Assembly: GCA_037444575.1 (NCBI GenBank)
Contig: JBBIME010000004.1
Span: forward strand, 372,001-436,000
Origin: Bacteriovorax sp037444575
Lineage (GTDB): Bacteria; Bdellovibrionota; Bacteriovoracia; Bacteriovoracales; Bacteriovoracaceae
Direction of reading: 5' to 3'
DNA length: 64,000 nt
Shown: positions 42,742-51,467 of the stretch, piece after piece
Layout of the letters: each line of letters starts with the position of its first letter
Position numbering within the stretch: the first letter of the stretch is position 1
Notes under the pieces: generated by a model
Databases searched by the model: none
What the model saw: the letters and a program-made list of their open reading frames with translations, nothing else
Told to the model about the DNA's origin: nothing
Translations under genes and position numbers: made by a program

Positions 42742-44490
42742 CTAATCAGGTAAATACCCTCTTCGCTCCATTTCGGCCCTTAATCGTTCCGACAGTGGCT
42801 TGTATTTTAGGCGAGTCATCTGCTCCCAAGGGGAAAAAATTGCCGGTGCCTCTTTTTTAGATTTTTCCAGCATCGCTCGAAGTTCATTCACAGTTATCCC
42901 AAGTGGTCTGAGCTTTTCTGGATTTAGCTTTGAAATTACCTCAAGTTGTTTTTCGGCGTATGAAAATAACTTAGCTTCTAAGTAAAGATAGAAATAGAGC
43001 ACATCTACAAAGTCTATCGTTTGTTTCCAAGCTTCTATTGTAATAAGACCATCGCGAACTCTTTTACTTTGACCCAAGTACTTAACAAATTCAATGTAGC
43101 TCTGTCTGTGCTTTATCTGCTTTTTGGTATCCAACCACATGAGGTAATTAATTTTTTCTAAATCATTTTTTTTATCGTAATAAGCAATCATCCCTTCATA
43201 CAACATATCACTGTTTATATTGGACATATAACTCTTATAGAATAATTCTTCAGAGTCTCCCCATAATCGAACGAGGTTAAAACAAGTAATCAACAAACCA
43301 CCAATTATAATCGCAGGGACAAATGGAAAAATAGCAGGATAAATTCTTAACATCTTAACAGTCACAATAGCGGCCAATAAACACAAAGGCACAACTCCCA
43401 AATAAAGATATCTATCAGCTACAAAACTTGAATATTGAAAATCGTGAGGAATGAGTCCGAGACCTGGAAACATGAGGATTACAAAAAACAGGTAACAAAA
43501 AACATATGAATTTTTTCCATTGATTAGCACTACCCTTAATGAATAAATATTCATCATGACAACCGCCAGAACACTCAATCGACTTTGCCACACATTAGGC
43601 AAAAAGCTTTTATAGGTTTTGAAATTTAATCCATAATCCAGACTGTAATGAAAAGGATAGATTAATTTTTTTATATAGTGTGAAGAAGTTCTGAGCATTA
43701 TAAATATGGCATCGAGGTTTGAGATCTTCAATCCGGAAACATACTCAGAAGTGTATTCATACGTAAATATAAAGAAGAAGCAAACACCAAAAGAAAGGAC
43801 AATCCAATGCTTCATCACACTTTTCTTAATTGTCATTTTTTTATCAAGAAAATAATCCAGCAGAATAAATGTCGCCGGAATGGCAGCTATGCTGAATTTA
43901 AAAAGCATCCCAACAATATAGGCTCCGGATGCAATAATGATATATTTCTTTTCTTTGAGGTCTAAAAACTTTAAATACGTATAGATTGAAACCAATGCAA
44001 AAAACGATGCCAACACCCCTCTCATTGAGTAGACCCAGACGACACTTTCAACTTGAGTTGGGTGAAATACAAATATCAATGATGAAACAAGAGAAATAAA
44101 AGTTAGTTTTCCTGGTTCAATCAACTCCTCTTCTTGGATTGAAAACTTTGTCATGATATTTAAAATAATTTTAAAAACCAAAAACGAATTAGCAGCGTGA
44201 ACAATAATATTTATAATCCTCAATATTGAGGCGCTTTGGTTGCTCCATGTCGAAAAAATTAATTGAATGAAATTAAAAAAAAGCGGTGTTTTGGTATTGG
44301 CGTCAGTCCAAAACCAAAGAAAATTAGCAGACGAAAAATGTGTGAGTCGGTAATTATTTTTTAAATATTCCAGATCATCGAATATAAAAAAATCATACCC
44401 AATACTCTGGGCAAACACAAAAAATGACACAAAAAGAAATAGCAAAAAATAAAAGCTATTTTTCCGGTTTAAAAACATTTCCAAATTCAT
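42742..44490 (-). CDS. GT-C-type membrane glycosyltransferase-like protein
   Basis: This 582-residue protein has about ten membrane segments. The first periplasmic loop carries an acidic pair (FDDLEYLKNN, near residue 38), as in GT-C enzymes that use lipid-linked sugars, such as the O-mannosyltransferase-like TMTC group. Features such as FVFHPTQVESVVWVY near residue 140 also fit that group. The last 130 residues are soluble and helical, possibly degenerate TPR. It is last in a five-gene minus-strand operon and overlaps the upstream membrane gene by 35 bases. AAAGGG lies ahead of the chosen ATG. Confidence 0.72.
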   Translation of the reverse strand: MNLEMFLNRKNSFYFLLFLFVSFFVFAQSIGYDFFIFDDLEYLKNNYRLTHFSSANFLWFWTDANTKTPLFFNFIQLIFSTWSNQSASILRIINIIVHAANSFLVFKIILNIMTKFSIQEEELIEPGKLTFISLVSSLIFVFHPTQVESVVWVYSMRGVLASFFALVSIYTYLKFLDLKEKKYIIIASGAYIVGMLFKFSIAAIPATFILLDYFLDKKMTIKKSVMKHWIVLSFGVCFFFIFTYEYTSEYVSGLKISNLDAIFIMLRTSSHYIKKLIYPFHYSLDYGLNFKTYKSFLPNVWQSRLSVLAVVMMNIYSLRVVLINGKNSYVFCYLFFVILMFPGLGLIPHDFQYSSFVADRYLYLGVVPLCLLAAIVTVKMLRIYPAIFPFVPAIIIGGLLITCFNLVRLWGDSEELFYKSYMSNINSDMLYEGMIAYYDKKNDLEKINYLMWLDTKKQIKHRQSYIEFVKYLGQSKRVRDGLITIEAWKQTIDFVDVLYFYLYLEAKLFSYAEKQLEVISKLNPEKLRPLGITVNELRAMLEKSKKEAPAIFSPWEQMTRLKYKPLSERLRAEMERRGYLPD

Positions 44491-46069
44491 TAATTAAAAC
44501 CCTTTTAGCTTCGACGGCCCCGATGTTTGAATATTGAAGCAAGCTAAGTACATAAAGTGATTCAGCTAAAGACATCGTTTCCTTCTCTCTAATTAATTCA
44601 AAAATAAGAGGATGAATTGTATCCCTCAATTTTCTTTCGAAATTAGAATTAATAGTTGATGCCAACTTTAAAAATGACTCTTTGGTAATAAAACCTGTTA
44701 AACTGATCGCTCCCAAGGTCTCTTGAGCCTCTATGAATCGTCCTTGGTTCAAGTAAACAAAAACATCCAACAATGATTCACCTTTTTTTCGATCAGAGAA
44801 ATATTTTAAATATGCACTTCTATCTATATTTTTTAAGCCATCAACAAAAACTTTCTCGTTAGCACTAAGACTCTTTACTTCATCAGGGTAGACCTGAGAG
44901 AAAGTTCGAGGAAAACGAAGCTCCGGATTCTGCAACACTCCCCAAAAGACAGGCGCATCGTTTCGATGAACATTAAAGATATTGTTTGAACTATTATTAG
45001 AAAAATTAATCCATGAGACTAACCCAATAATTAGACAAAAATAGACCAAGGGTTTTTTCTCTTCCGGCCTATTTGATAAAGCGTAAATGCCCCCCAAAAA
45101 GGCAGGAGCAAAAATGGCGGCCTTAACTGAGATCGTATTGCAATATGATCCGGCCAATGCCAGGAGCATTGAACTGGATTCAATTGCATAATTGTAAAAA
45201 AACAATACCAAGATAAGGACTAATAGCGGAATCATTTTTTTTCGATAAAACTTCACAACAAAAACAAAAGAAGATGCAAGGAAGATTATTTTAAAAAATA
45301 AATCTCGGAGAATTACTTTATGCTCAACAAATTTAATCCCAAAACTTTGGGTGCCTCCGAAAAACTCTAAGATTGCGTTTACAAACAATAGTGCATACTG
45401 GCCGATCGAAACAGAATTTTTCATATAAAGTAATTCTGCTTTGGGAGTCAGAGAGTTCAAAGAGAATCTGTCATAATAAACCAATACCGATGTGAAGACG
45501 GTCGCTATCAAAATCCTAAAGTAGAGATTACGCCCTCTTGTTCCATGAAAAAGATCCAGACAAATGAATAATATAAATGTGTAATCAATCAGTATTCCCA
45601 ACATGAGCATAACAATGAGTATGATGTTCTTAAACTTAAAATCTTCTTTGAAATAATTCACGTAAATATAAAGTATCCCTAAAGTCTCAAGAAACGACTG
45701 CCTATAGTCTTGCAACGATAAATTATAAAAAACAAATGGTGAAAAAATTAAAATGATCGTTGCCCATGGGATTTTATTTTTCTTGTCGAACAATCCAAAG
45801 AACAACATTGCATTGAAAAAATGAACGATCAAAATTAAGCCATTAACGATTTCTTTATCGCTTAAAAATTCCTGTAGACCCATAAATATTTTTAAGTAAA
45901 GCGGCTTCATGGAATCCAGTCCCTCATAAATGGAAAATGGACTCACGACTGACTCGTCATGAAAATAAAATGGCTTATAACCAACAAATGAAGCCCAGGC
46001 GATATAAAACAATCCTGTCAGAAATGCAAAATATGAAAGTTTGTACTTATCCCAATATTCTTTTAGCAT
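44456..46069 (-). CDS. Polytopic membrane protein, possible GT-C glycosyltransferase
   Basis: This 537-residue protein has about ten hydrophobic segments. The first loop has FHDESVVSPF (near residue 36), whose acidic pair sits where GT-C enzymes keep their catalytic Asp/Glu, and the topology copies the neighbour at 42742. The C-terminal 130 residues are soluble and helical. No named family is recognised. It overlaps the genes on both sides (7 and 35 bases), which makes a common transcript nearly certain. Together the two proteins could add sugars on the periplasmic face, with acceptor unknown. Confidence 0.6.
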   Translation of the reverse strand: MLKEYWDKYKLSYFAFLTGLFYIAWASFVGYKPFYFHDESVVSPFSIYEGLDSMKPLYLKIFMGLQEFLSDKEIVNGLILIVHFFNAMLFFGLFDKKNKIPWATIILIFSPFVFYNLSLQDYRQSFLETLGILYIYVNYFKEDFKFKNIILIVMLMLGILIDYTFILFICLDLFHGTRGRNLYFRILIATVFTSVLVYYDRFSLNSLTPKAELLYMKNSVSIGQYALLFVNAILEFFGGTQSFGIKFVEHKVILRDLFFKIIFLASSFVFVVKFYRKKMIPLLVLILVLFFYNYAIESSSMLLALAGSYCNTISVKAAIFAPAFLGGIYALSNRPEEKKPLVYFCLIIGLVSWINFSNNSSNNIFNVHRNDAPVFWGVLQNPELRFPRTFSQVYPDEVKSLSANEKVFVDGLKNIDRSAYLKYFSDRKKGESLLDVFVYLNQGRFIEAQETLGAISLTGFITKESFLKLASTINSNFERKLRDTIHPLIFELIREKETMSLAESLYVLSLLQYSNIGAVEAKRVLINEFGNVFKPEK

Positions 46070-47082
46070 GAGAATGACTGCCCCTTGTGATACAGATCTA
46101 TTGATACATCATGGGCCAAGCTTTGAAATTCATCACTAGCGATATGCAAACTTGCATAATCATCTTTATCAATTTTTTCTACTTTTTCATTTTTTAGTAT
46201 ATATTCAAGCATTCCTTTATCGATAGCATATTCCTTACTGAAGTCCTGATGTAAAACAAACCCATGGCATGCAGAAAGCTTCAAGATACATTTCGTTTCC
46301 AATTCCTCATTGAGTTCAAATAAAGGCCTTGCACCTCGCTGAAGAATATCGTGATGTAAAAATGAATCCGTAAAATAATAACGTAGAGGATTTATAAAGA
46401 AATACTTGCTCCCTGAGAAATCTTCACTCGCGTACTCGCGCCAATCCAGCACTCTAACATTGTATCCGGATAATTCATTGACCATCACTTGAAAGACTCT
46501 GTATCTCCATGAATCATCAAAGCTCACTTCTTCCTCGCCTCTTCTGTTTACGCTGGAGAAAAAGATAATAACTTCACAATTTTTTTCTATTTTCTTTTTT
46601 AGCTTAGACATTTCATTTTTTAAAATTTCTAACGGAATGGATTTTTTTTCAGGCGACACGAATACAACAACTTTATTCTGGGGCTTAGAGATAGTTTTGT
46701 TTAAACAAACAACTCTTCTCAGCACAACCCTTTCTCTCCATGTAATTGGCACTAACGAAGACAACTCTTCATCGACCACCACAATTGGATCAATTTTTTC
46801 TGGAGCTGGATTTCTTCTGAAAAAACTCAAAAGCGGCAATACTCCATCTCTCAAGGATATCAATTCAAATGATTTCAGCAGATATTTATTAGAGCTATCG
46901 AGTTCAAAACTAAAAAGAGGATTAAGCGAGGAACTATATAATTTTGAATCGGGTGACAAAAAATCACAAAACTTTGTCGTCAATCGAGTTCGATTGAAAA
47001 ATGCAAACTCATACATATCATTACAAATAAATTTGTTATTTGTAATTAATTCCTTTATTTTTTCAAGAGCCATATTTTGCAT
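46063..47082 (-). CDS. Unknown cytoplasmic protein in glycosyltransferase operon
   Basis: I do not recognise this protein of 339 residues. It has no signal or membrane segment. Alternating hydrophobic strands (PIVVVDEELSSLVP, KVVVFVSPEKK, CEVIIFFSSVNR, YNVRVLDWREY) suggest a Rossmann-like fold, and RYYFTDSFLHHDILQRG and LSACHGFVLHQ might be part of an active site. I set the start at the ATG 47082, with AAGG six bases upstream. The frame opens further upstream at 47124 inside the previous gene. It lies between a GT4 glycosyltransferase and two GT-C-like proteins, so a transferase or sugar-modifying role is plausible only by context. Confidence 0.55.
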   Translation of the reverse strand: MQNMALEKIKELITNNKFICNDMYEFAFFNRTRLTTKFCDFLSPDSKLYSSSLNPLFSFELDSSNKYLLKSFELISLRDGVLPLLSFFRRNPAPEKIDPIVVVDEELSSLVPITWRERVVLRRVVCLNKTISKPQNKVVVFVSPEKKSIPLEILKNEMSKLKKKIEKNCEVIIFFSSVNRRGEEEVSFDDSWRYRVFQVMVNELSGYNVRVLDWREYASEDFSGSKYFFINPLRYYFTDSFLHHDILQRGARPLFELNEELETKCILKLSACHGFVLHQDFSKEYAIDKGMLEYILKNEKVEKIDKDDYASLHIASDEFQSLAHDVSIDLYHKGQSFSC

Positions 47083-48370
47083 AAACAACCTTGTAAAAAT
47101 CAGACAACTCAAGTTTTCTACCATTTTTAAACGGAGAGCCTGGATTTATTTCGCTTAGTACACATAACTTTAAAAAGTCAGTACTAAATTCATTAACCGA
47201 TACAAAATTCAGATCACCAATGATTGAAGAAATAAATTTTGAGACTCCATCTATCGACAATTTCTCTTGCGATTCTTTTGAAATTTTATTTCTTTCACTT
47301 GAATTAAGAGGGAGTTCATTAATTGCTTTAATTAGATTTTTTCTAGCAAGTTCAATATTTACTTGCGGCCGAGTAGCACCAAAGACAACTGGAATCAATT
47401 CAACTTTAGACGAGTAATCTTTAAAAGAGATGTATCCACCCCAATTGCTCAACAGACATGGCAATCCGCTACTTAATGCCTCAGCTGGCGACATTCCGTA
47501 ATCTTCGTCATTATATGTACTAAAACTAACAAATAGATCTGCTGCATTGTATGCTTCAATCAGCTGCTTTGAATCTAGTTTGCCCAAAAATTTAATTTCA
47601 TTATTTAAATACTTCTCTGAAGTTCCAGAGAACTGTGCGAAGAATGAACCCAATGGACCAAACTTCCCAGAGTATGGCATTAAAATATCATCCCAATCCC
47701 CTGCGATCCACAGATGAACTTTTTTTGGAAAAAAATTTTGAATCGTACTAAATGCTTTTACAAGCATTTCAATATTTTTTTGATAAGAGACCCTTCCGGT
47801 GTACAAGAGGATCAAATCATCTGGGTCTGCGCCAGATTTCGAGCGAAATAATTTTCTTAATTCTTCTGAGGGATCATAATAAAAATTACTTTCATCAACT
47901 GGAAAAGGAACAACACTTACATTTTCTCTCTCGCTAATGAAAAAACTTTCAACCAATTCTTTTTGTTTTTTTGAAGCAGTAAAAAAGTGTATCGGCCAAT
48001 TATTTAGTGCTATCCTTGCAGCCTGCCAACCGAGACAATCCAATACAAAATCTCCAAAAAGATGCACAACAAATTTTGGCTTCTTCTCAAAAGATGTTCC
48101 CTGGTAAACACTGTCAAGTGCTTCAAGCAAACAGGCCGCATTGGGTTTATGATCTAACCAAATTATTAGATCTATATTTTGCGCCTTCAATTCAGAAGCA
48201 ACATTATATGCATTGTAACGATTAAAACTCTCTGGAACTTTTATTATTTTTACATCGTTTTTCTCAAAAATTTTTCGATAAACTTTCTCAAGGTTATTAG
48301 TTATCGATTGACAACTTTTCCATGCAGAAATTTCTTCTTTTAAAATTAATGCTACCTTTTTTCTGTTCAT
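47063..48370 (-). CDS. Glycosyltransferase, GT4-like (GT-B fold)
   Basis: This 435-residue GT-B enzyme has an N-terminal acceptor half and a C-terminal donor half with LLYTGRVSYQKNIEMLVKAF (about 188-207), LWIAGDWDD, and DEDYGMSPAEALSSGLPCLLSNWGGY, which contains the retaining-GT ExxxxxG glutamate region. The style is close to the proteins of 23982 and 25219, down to the SNWGG after the motif, so the three probably arose by duplication. It overlaps the S26 peptidase gene by four bases and the unknown gene by 20, second in the five-gene operon. It would act in the cytoplasm, on an unknown acceptor. Confidence 0.88.
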   Translation of the reverse strand: MNRKKVALILKEEISAWKSCQSITNNLEKVYRKIFEKNDVKIIKVPESFNRYNAYNVASELKAQNIDLIIWLDHKPNAACLLEALDSVYQGTSFEKKPKFVVHLFGDFVLDCLGWQAARIALNNWPIHFFTASKKQKELVESFFISERENVSVVPFPVDESNFYYDPSEELRKLFRSKSGADPDDLILLYTGRVSYQKNIEMLVKAFSTIQNFFPKKVHLWIAGDWDDILMPYSGKFGPLGSFFAQFSGTSEKYLNNEIKFLGKLDSKQLIEAYNAADLFVSFSTYNDEDYGMSPAEALSSGLPCLLSNWGGYISFKDYSSKVELIPVVFGATRPQVNIELARKNLIKAINELPLNSSERNKISKESQEKLSIDGVSKFISSIIGDLNFVSVNEFSTDFLKLCVLSEINPGSPFKNGRKLELSDFYKVVYAKYGS

Positions 48371-48687
48371 CTGAATAAATCTCTAAACATAATTTTAATT
48401 TTTAGCCATGAGCTTATTTGGAAATTTGTAACGACACCGATAATTTGATTTTTAGGAAAAGGGTGATCTTCCTTTTTGTTTTTTATACACCTTGTATTCA
48501 CCAACCCTTTATCAAAAACTTTGTTTTCATGCCAGTAATAGTGACAGACAAGACGATTCCCTTGTTTAAACAGAATTATGTCAAATCTTCTAAGCTCTTC
48601 GTGTTCCTTAAGTTTTCTAATACAAACTTCTGCTCCGACTGGAATCAAAGGAGTCATTGAATCGGAAATCACTCTATATTTCAACAT
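48367..48687 (-). CDS. Minimal S24/S26 (signal-peptidase-like) protein with Ser-His site
   Basis: This 106-residue protein starts with the nucleophile motif SDSMTPLIPVG (Ser10), followed by RRFDIILFKQGNRLVCHYYW, where the usual signal-peptidase lysine position is taken by His49. That Ser-His pattern is known in archaeal, ER and SipW-type signal peptidases. There is no clear membrane anchor, unlike LepB. It is the first gene of the glycosyltransferase operon (ATGA overlap with the GT4 gene). In other natural-product loci small S24/S26 peptidases accompany PqqD and kinase genes, so leader-peptide cleavage is a possibility. Its real substrate is unknown. Confidence 0.72.
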   Translation of the reverse strand: MLKYRVISDSMTPLIPVGAEVCIRKLKEHEELRRFDIILFKQGNRLVCHYYWHENKVFDKGLVNTRCIKNKKEDHPFPKNQIIGVVTNFQISSWLKIKIMFRDLFR

Positions 48688-48818
48688 TCTGATTTTATTC
48701 TCTGCTCTTCGTGATATCTTTAGCTTGTATAGTTATAAGTGTAATGCTGAGTTATTAAAAAGTCAGTAATTTCATTTAGGAGTTGATTAACGGTGTATCT
48801 TGATCGGGTATTTATTCA

Positions 48819-50069
48819 ATGAAGAAAGTCGTTTTTAAAATTTTCATCTTCCTTATTGTGGCCGAGCTTACATTTAGGATAATCGGTTTCATTCTGAATT
48901 ATCCATCATTGAAAAATAACCTGATCCAATCTACTGACAGTGGAAAAATTAAAATACTTGCCCTTGGCGAATCCACGACCGCGGACTCCTTTGCCAAGGG
49001 AATAAATAAATCATGGCCAATACAACTTGAAACTCTCCTTAATCAAAAAGGTTTGAAGGCCAGAGTTTACAATGAAGGAGTTAGTGGTACAAACTCAGCA
49101 TTTATTCTTTCAAGAATTGACTCGCTTTTGCAAAAATATCATCCCGACATTGTAATAAGCATGGTTGGAGTAAACGATGCCCTTGGTGTTCCATTTTATT
49201 ACAGTGAAGATGCAGCAAGCAGTTCAATTAATCTTTTTTTTACAAATTTAAGACTATTTAAACTTTATAAGTGGACAAAAAATTCATTACTAGACTGGAG
49301 ATATTCAAAAACACTTAACGGAGAAACCCTCCCTGACGAACTAGATAAGTGGACGAAAGCTCAAACTGATTTTGCACGCACAAACGGTCTCAGCAAAACA
49401 GAAAGTATGTTTGCTAAAAGCATTCACGATCGAAATACATTATCTCTTGCCCTTATGAGAACTGGCGTCAACTTAATCGGAAATATGGAACCTGAAAATA
49501 GCTCGAAGTTATCTTTTAGTTTTTTCAAAAGGGCCTATGAGATCTATCCTAATAACTATTTCAATTTATTTTGGATTCTAAGAGAATCAATAACAGTGGA
49601 TCCCAATTATTGCCAACACGTAAGCCGTGAAGCCACGGCGTTTGGTACTAATCTTCCCGATGGGATCTTGTTCATGATGGCAAAATGCCTTGCAGATGAT
49701 AATCACTCAGGTTTTCTTTCATTGTTAAAATCAAGAAATCTTAACTTTGGTAAAAACATTACTAATTATACTTCATACCATTACTTTCATATTCACAAAA
49801 AAATTATCGCTTCAGGTGCAAAACACCTGGCCATGCAGTATCCAACGCTCCCAATTTCTCAGTTAAAACAATTGCTCCCCGATGATCAAAATATCATTTA
49901 CATTGAAAATAATGACAATTTTAGATTGGCCCTAAAGACTAAAGAATATAATGAAGTATTCGAAGATAACTTTGCCGGGATGTGGGGGCATGCTACGGCC
50001 TTTGGGAATTATTTAATTGCTAAAAATCTTGAAAATCATATTCTAAAAATAATTAAGAATTCGAAATAA
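48819..50069 (+). CDS. SGNH/GDSL hydrolase-like protein, exported (paralogue of 17140-18483)
   Basis: It has an N-terminal membrane or signal segment (about 5-25), then block I LALGESTTADSF (Ser52), GVSGTNS as block II, block III PDIVISMVGVNDALG and a C-terminal FAGMWGHATAFGNYLIAK carrying the His region. Its 416 residues align along most of their length with the protein at 17140, including the shared wording NEGVSGT/NLAIPAT, QKYHPDIVIS/NQYHPHIVIS and FAGMWGH/FAGFFGH. The gene meets a twitch-type radical-SAM gene tail-to-tail, overlapping by 17 bases. The SGNH plus radical-SAM pairing is thus repeated in the locus. An acylation or deacylation role outside the membrane is inferred. Confidence 0.82.
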   Translation: MKKVVFKIFIFLIVAELTFRIIGFILNYPSLKNNLIQSTDSGKIKILALGESTTADSFAKGINKSWPIQLETLLNQKGLKARVYNEGVSGTNSAFILSRIDSLLQKYHPDIVISMVGVNDALGVPFYYSEDAASSSINLFFTNLRLFKLYKWTKNSLLDWRYSKTLNGETLPDELDKWTKAQTDFARTNGLSKTESMFAKSIHDRNTLSLALMRTGVNLIGNMEPENSSKLSFSFFKRAYEIYPNNYFNLFWILRESITVDPNYCQHVSREATAFGTNLPDGILFMMAKCLADDNHSGFLSLLKSRNLNFGKNITNYTSYHYFHIHKKIIASGAKHLAMQYPTLPISQLKQLLPDDQNIIYIENNDNFRLALKTKEYNEVFEDNFAGMWGHATAFGNYLIAKNLENHILKIIKNSK

Positions 50070-51291
50070 CATCTAAAAAGATATCGCTTAATTCGGGAAA
50101 CAATTGCAACATGTTTTCTTTTCTCAGTTTATTTAATCGAGAATTGTAAGCTACAAACTTTTTTCTCTCTACCTTAGGATCAAAGTCAGTAGTGTCTTTT
50201 TTGCAATAATTCAATAATCTTTCAAGTTGTTCAGTTATAACTTCAACTCGTTCGAGTCCTGAGTTTTTCAATTCGTTCTCTATGAAATCTTTATAAATTG
50301 ATTCTAGTTTTTTTACTTCATTAGAATTTAAGATTTTTACATTATAAAACGATGGTTGATCCAGTATATTTAAACCAACTTGCTCGCCACTTATAATCAT
50401 TTTTTCTTTTACGAGATATCTGATTAATTCAATAAGATGAAATGCATTTAATACACTTACCGTGGGAGTAATAATAAATTCTATATTTTCATTCTGAATT
50501 ATTTTATGATTCTCAACTGTTTTATCCCAGCTCATTCCTTTGCGAATAAATTCCCCTTTTTCCCCCACTCCATCATAACTCAATGACAAGGTCACAACTT
50601 GAAATTTTTTCCAATAGTCTAAAGCCGACTTCTTTCCCAGATATAATGTGGATAAGTTCGTGCTATATCTTAGTTCAATGTCAGTTCTGTTTTCATGAAT
50701 TAGTTTCTCAAGAAAAAGATAATGATCTGGATCTATCAGAGGCTCTCCCCCTAAAATATAGACCTCTTTCAACGAGGGAAGTACTTTGTCCAAGAGCTGC
50801 CAAAGTTCATCTTTGCTTTTTGTGGGGCGAAGTATTTCAACATTCTTGCCTCCTCTTAATTCATTTGCATCCTGATACCAAGAACTACTCGATCCCTCGT
50901 AGCAAGTTCTACATTTAAAATTACATAAATTTGAGAAGCGAATATCAAGTGAAGCTAGATTTATATTTGGAATTGATCCATCTTGAGAAGTATTTCTAAT
51001 TCTTGAATCAATTAAATCTTTGTGTTTTTCATTGTATGTATTACGAAGTGTTTGCTGTCCAAGACTTTCAAGAAGATGACAATTGCGACAAAGCTCATGC
51101 TCCTCTCCTTTAAGCAGCGAGAGACGCAATTCTTTAGCTAGATCAGAATTCATTATGCAATCAAGTGAAGATGTGTGCAAATTTCCAATTTCCTTATCAT
51201 CGGCACTCATACAACATGGTCTTACCCTGCCATCTGCTTCAAGATGAGCATTTAGCCAAGGTAAAATACAAAAAGTTTTTGATGGTATCAT
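50053..51291 (-). CDS. Radical SAM protein with N-terminal SPASM/twitch-like cysteine motif
   Basis: This 412-residue protein shows FCILPWLNAHLEADG at 7-21, CC at 26-27, a SPASM-like EIGNLHTSSLDCIM, and CRNC at 68-71. Its 4Fe-4S motif is C123xxxC127xxC130 in NLCNFKCRTC, and LGGEPLIDP follows near residue 173. The N-terminal part therefore looks like a SPASM domain placed before the barrel. It is last of a minus-strand unit of short radical SAM, DUF5989 and this gene, and converges on the SGNH gene at 48819. The nearest relatives in the window are 18473 and the first half of 34160. Confidence 0.86.
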   Translation of the reverse strand: MIPSKTFCILPWLNAHLEADGRVRPCCMSADDKEIGNLHTSSLDCIMNSDLAKELRLSLLKGEEHELCRNCHLLESLGQQTLRNTYNEKHKDLIDSRIRNTSQDGSIPNINLASLDIRFSNLCNFKCRTCYEGSSSSWYQDANELRGGKNVEILRPTKSKDELWQLLDKVLPSLKEVYILGGEPLIDPDHYLFLEKLIHENRTDIELRYSTNLSTLYLGKKSALDYWKKFQVVTLSLSYDGVGEKGEFIRKGMSWDKTVENHKIIQNENIEFIITPTVSVLNAFHLIELIRYLVKEKMIISGEQVGLNILDQPSFYNVKILNSNEVKKLESIYKDFIENELKNSGLERVEVITEQLERLLNYCKKDTTDFDPKVERKKFVAYNSRLNKLRKENMLQLFPELSDIFLDVISNS

Positions 51292-51306
51292 TTAATTTGT
51301 TCAATC

Positions 51307-51459
51307 CTAAAAAAACGTATAAACAAATGGTGCAACGGCTGAGCCTTGAGCGTAAATAATGAGAGCTCCAAATAAAATTAAAAAGACCAAAACAGGAATC
51401 AACCACCACTTTTTATTTTTTTTTAAGAATCGAAATAAATCCACAAATGTTTCAATCAT
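51307..51459 (-). CDS. DUF5989-type single-span membrane micro-protein
   Basis: This is a 50-residue reading frame too short for usual gene calling. The protein starts MIETFVDLFRFLKKNKKWW, has one membrane span (IPVLVLFILFGALIIYA) and ends QGSAVAPFVYTFF. The run of basic and Trp residues before the span and the AQGSAxAPFxYTxF ending match the DUF5989 family as I know it, a micro-protein commonly found beside NodU-type carbamoyltransferases and SGNH genes. An AGGGG site lies five bases before the ATG. It fits exactly in the gap between two radical-SAM genes (8 and 15 bases away), so it is in the operon. The function is unknown. Confidence 0.82.
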   Translation of the reverse strand: MIETFVDLFRFLKKNKKWWLIPVLVFLILFGALIIYAQGSAVAPFVYTFF

Positions 51460-51467
51460 CCATTCCC

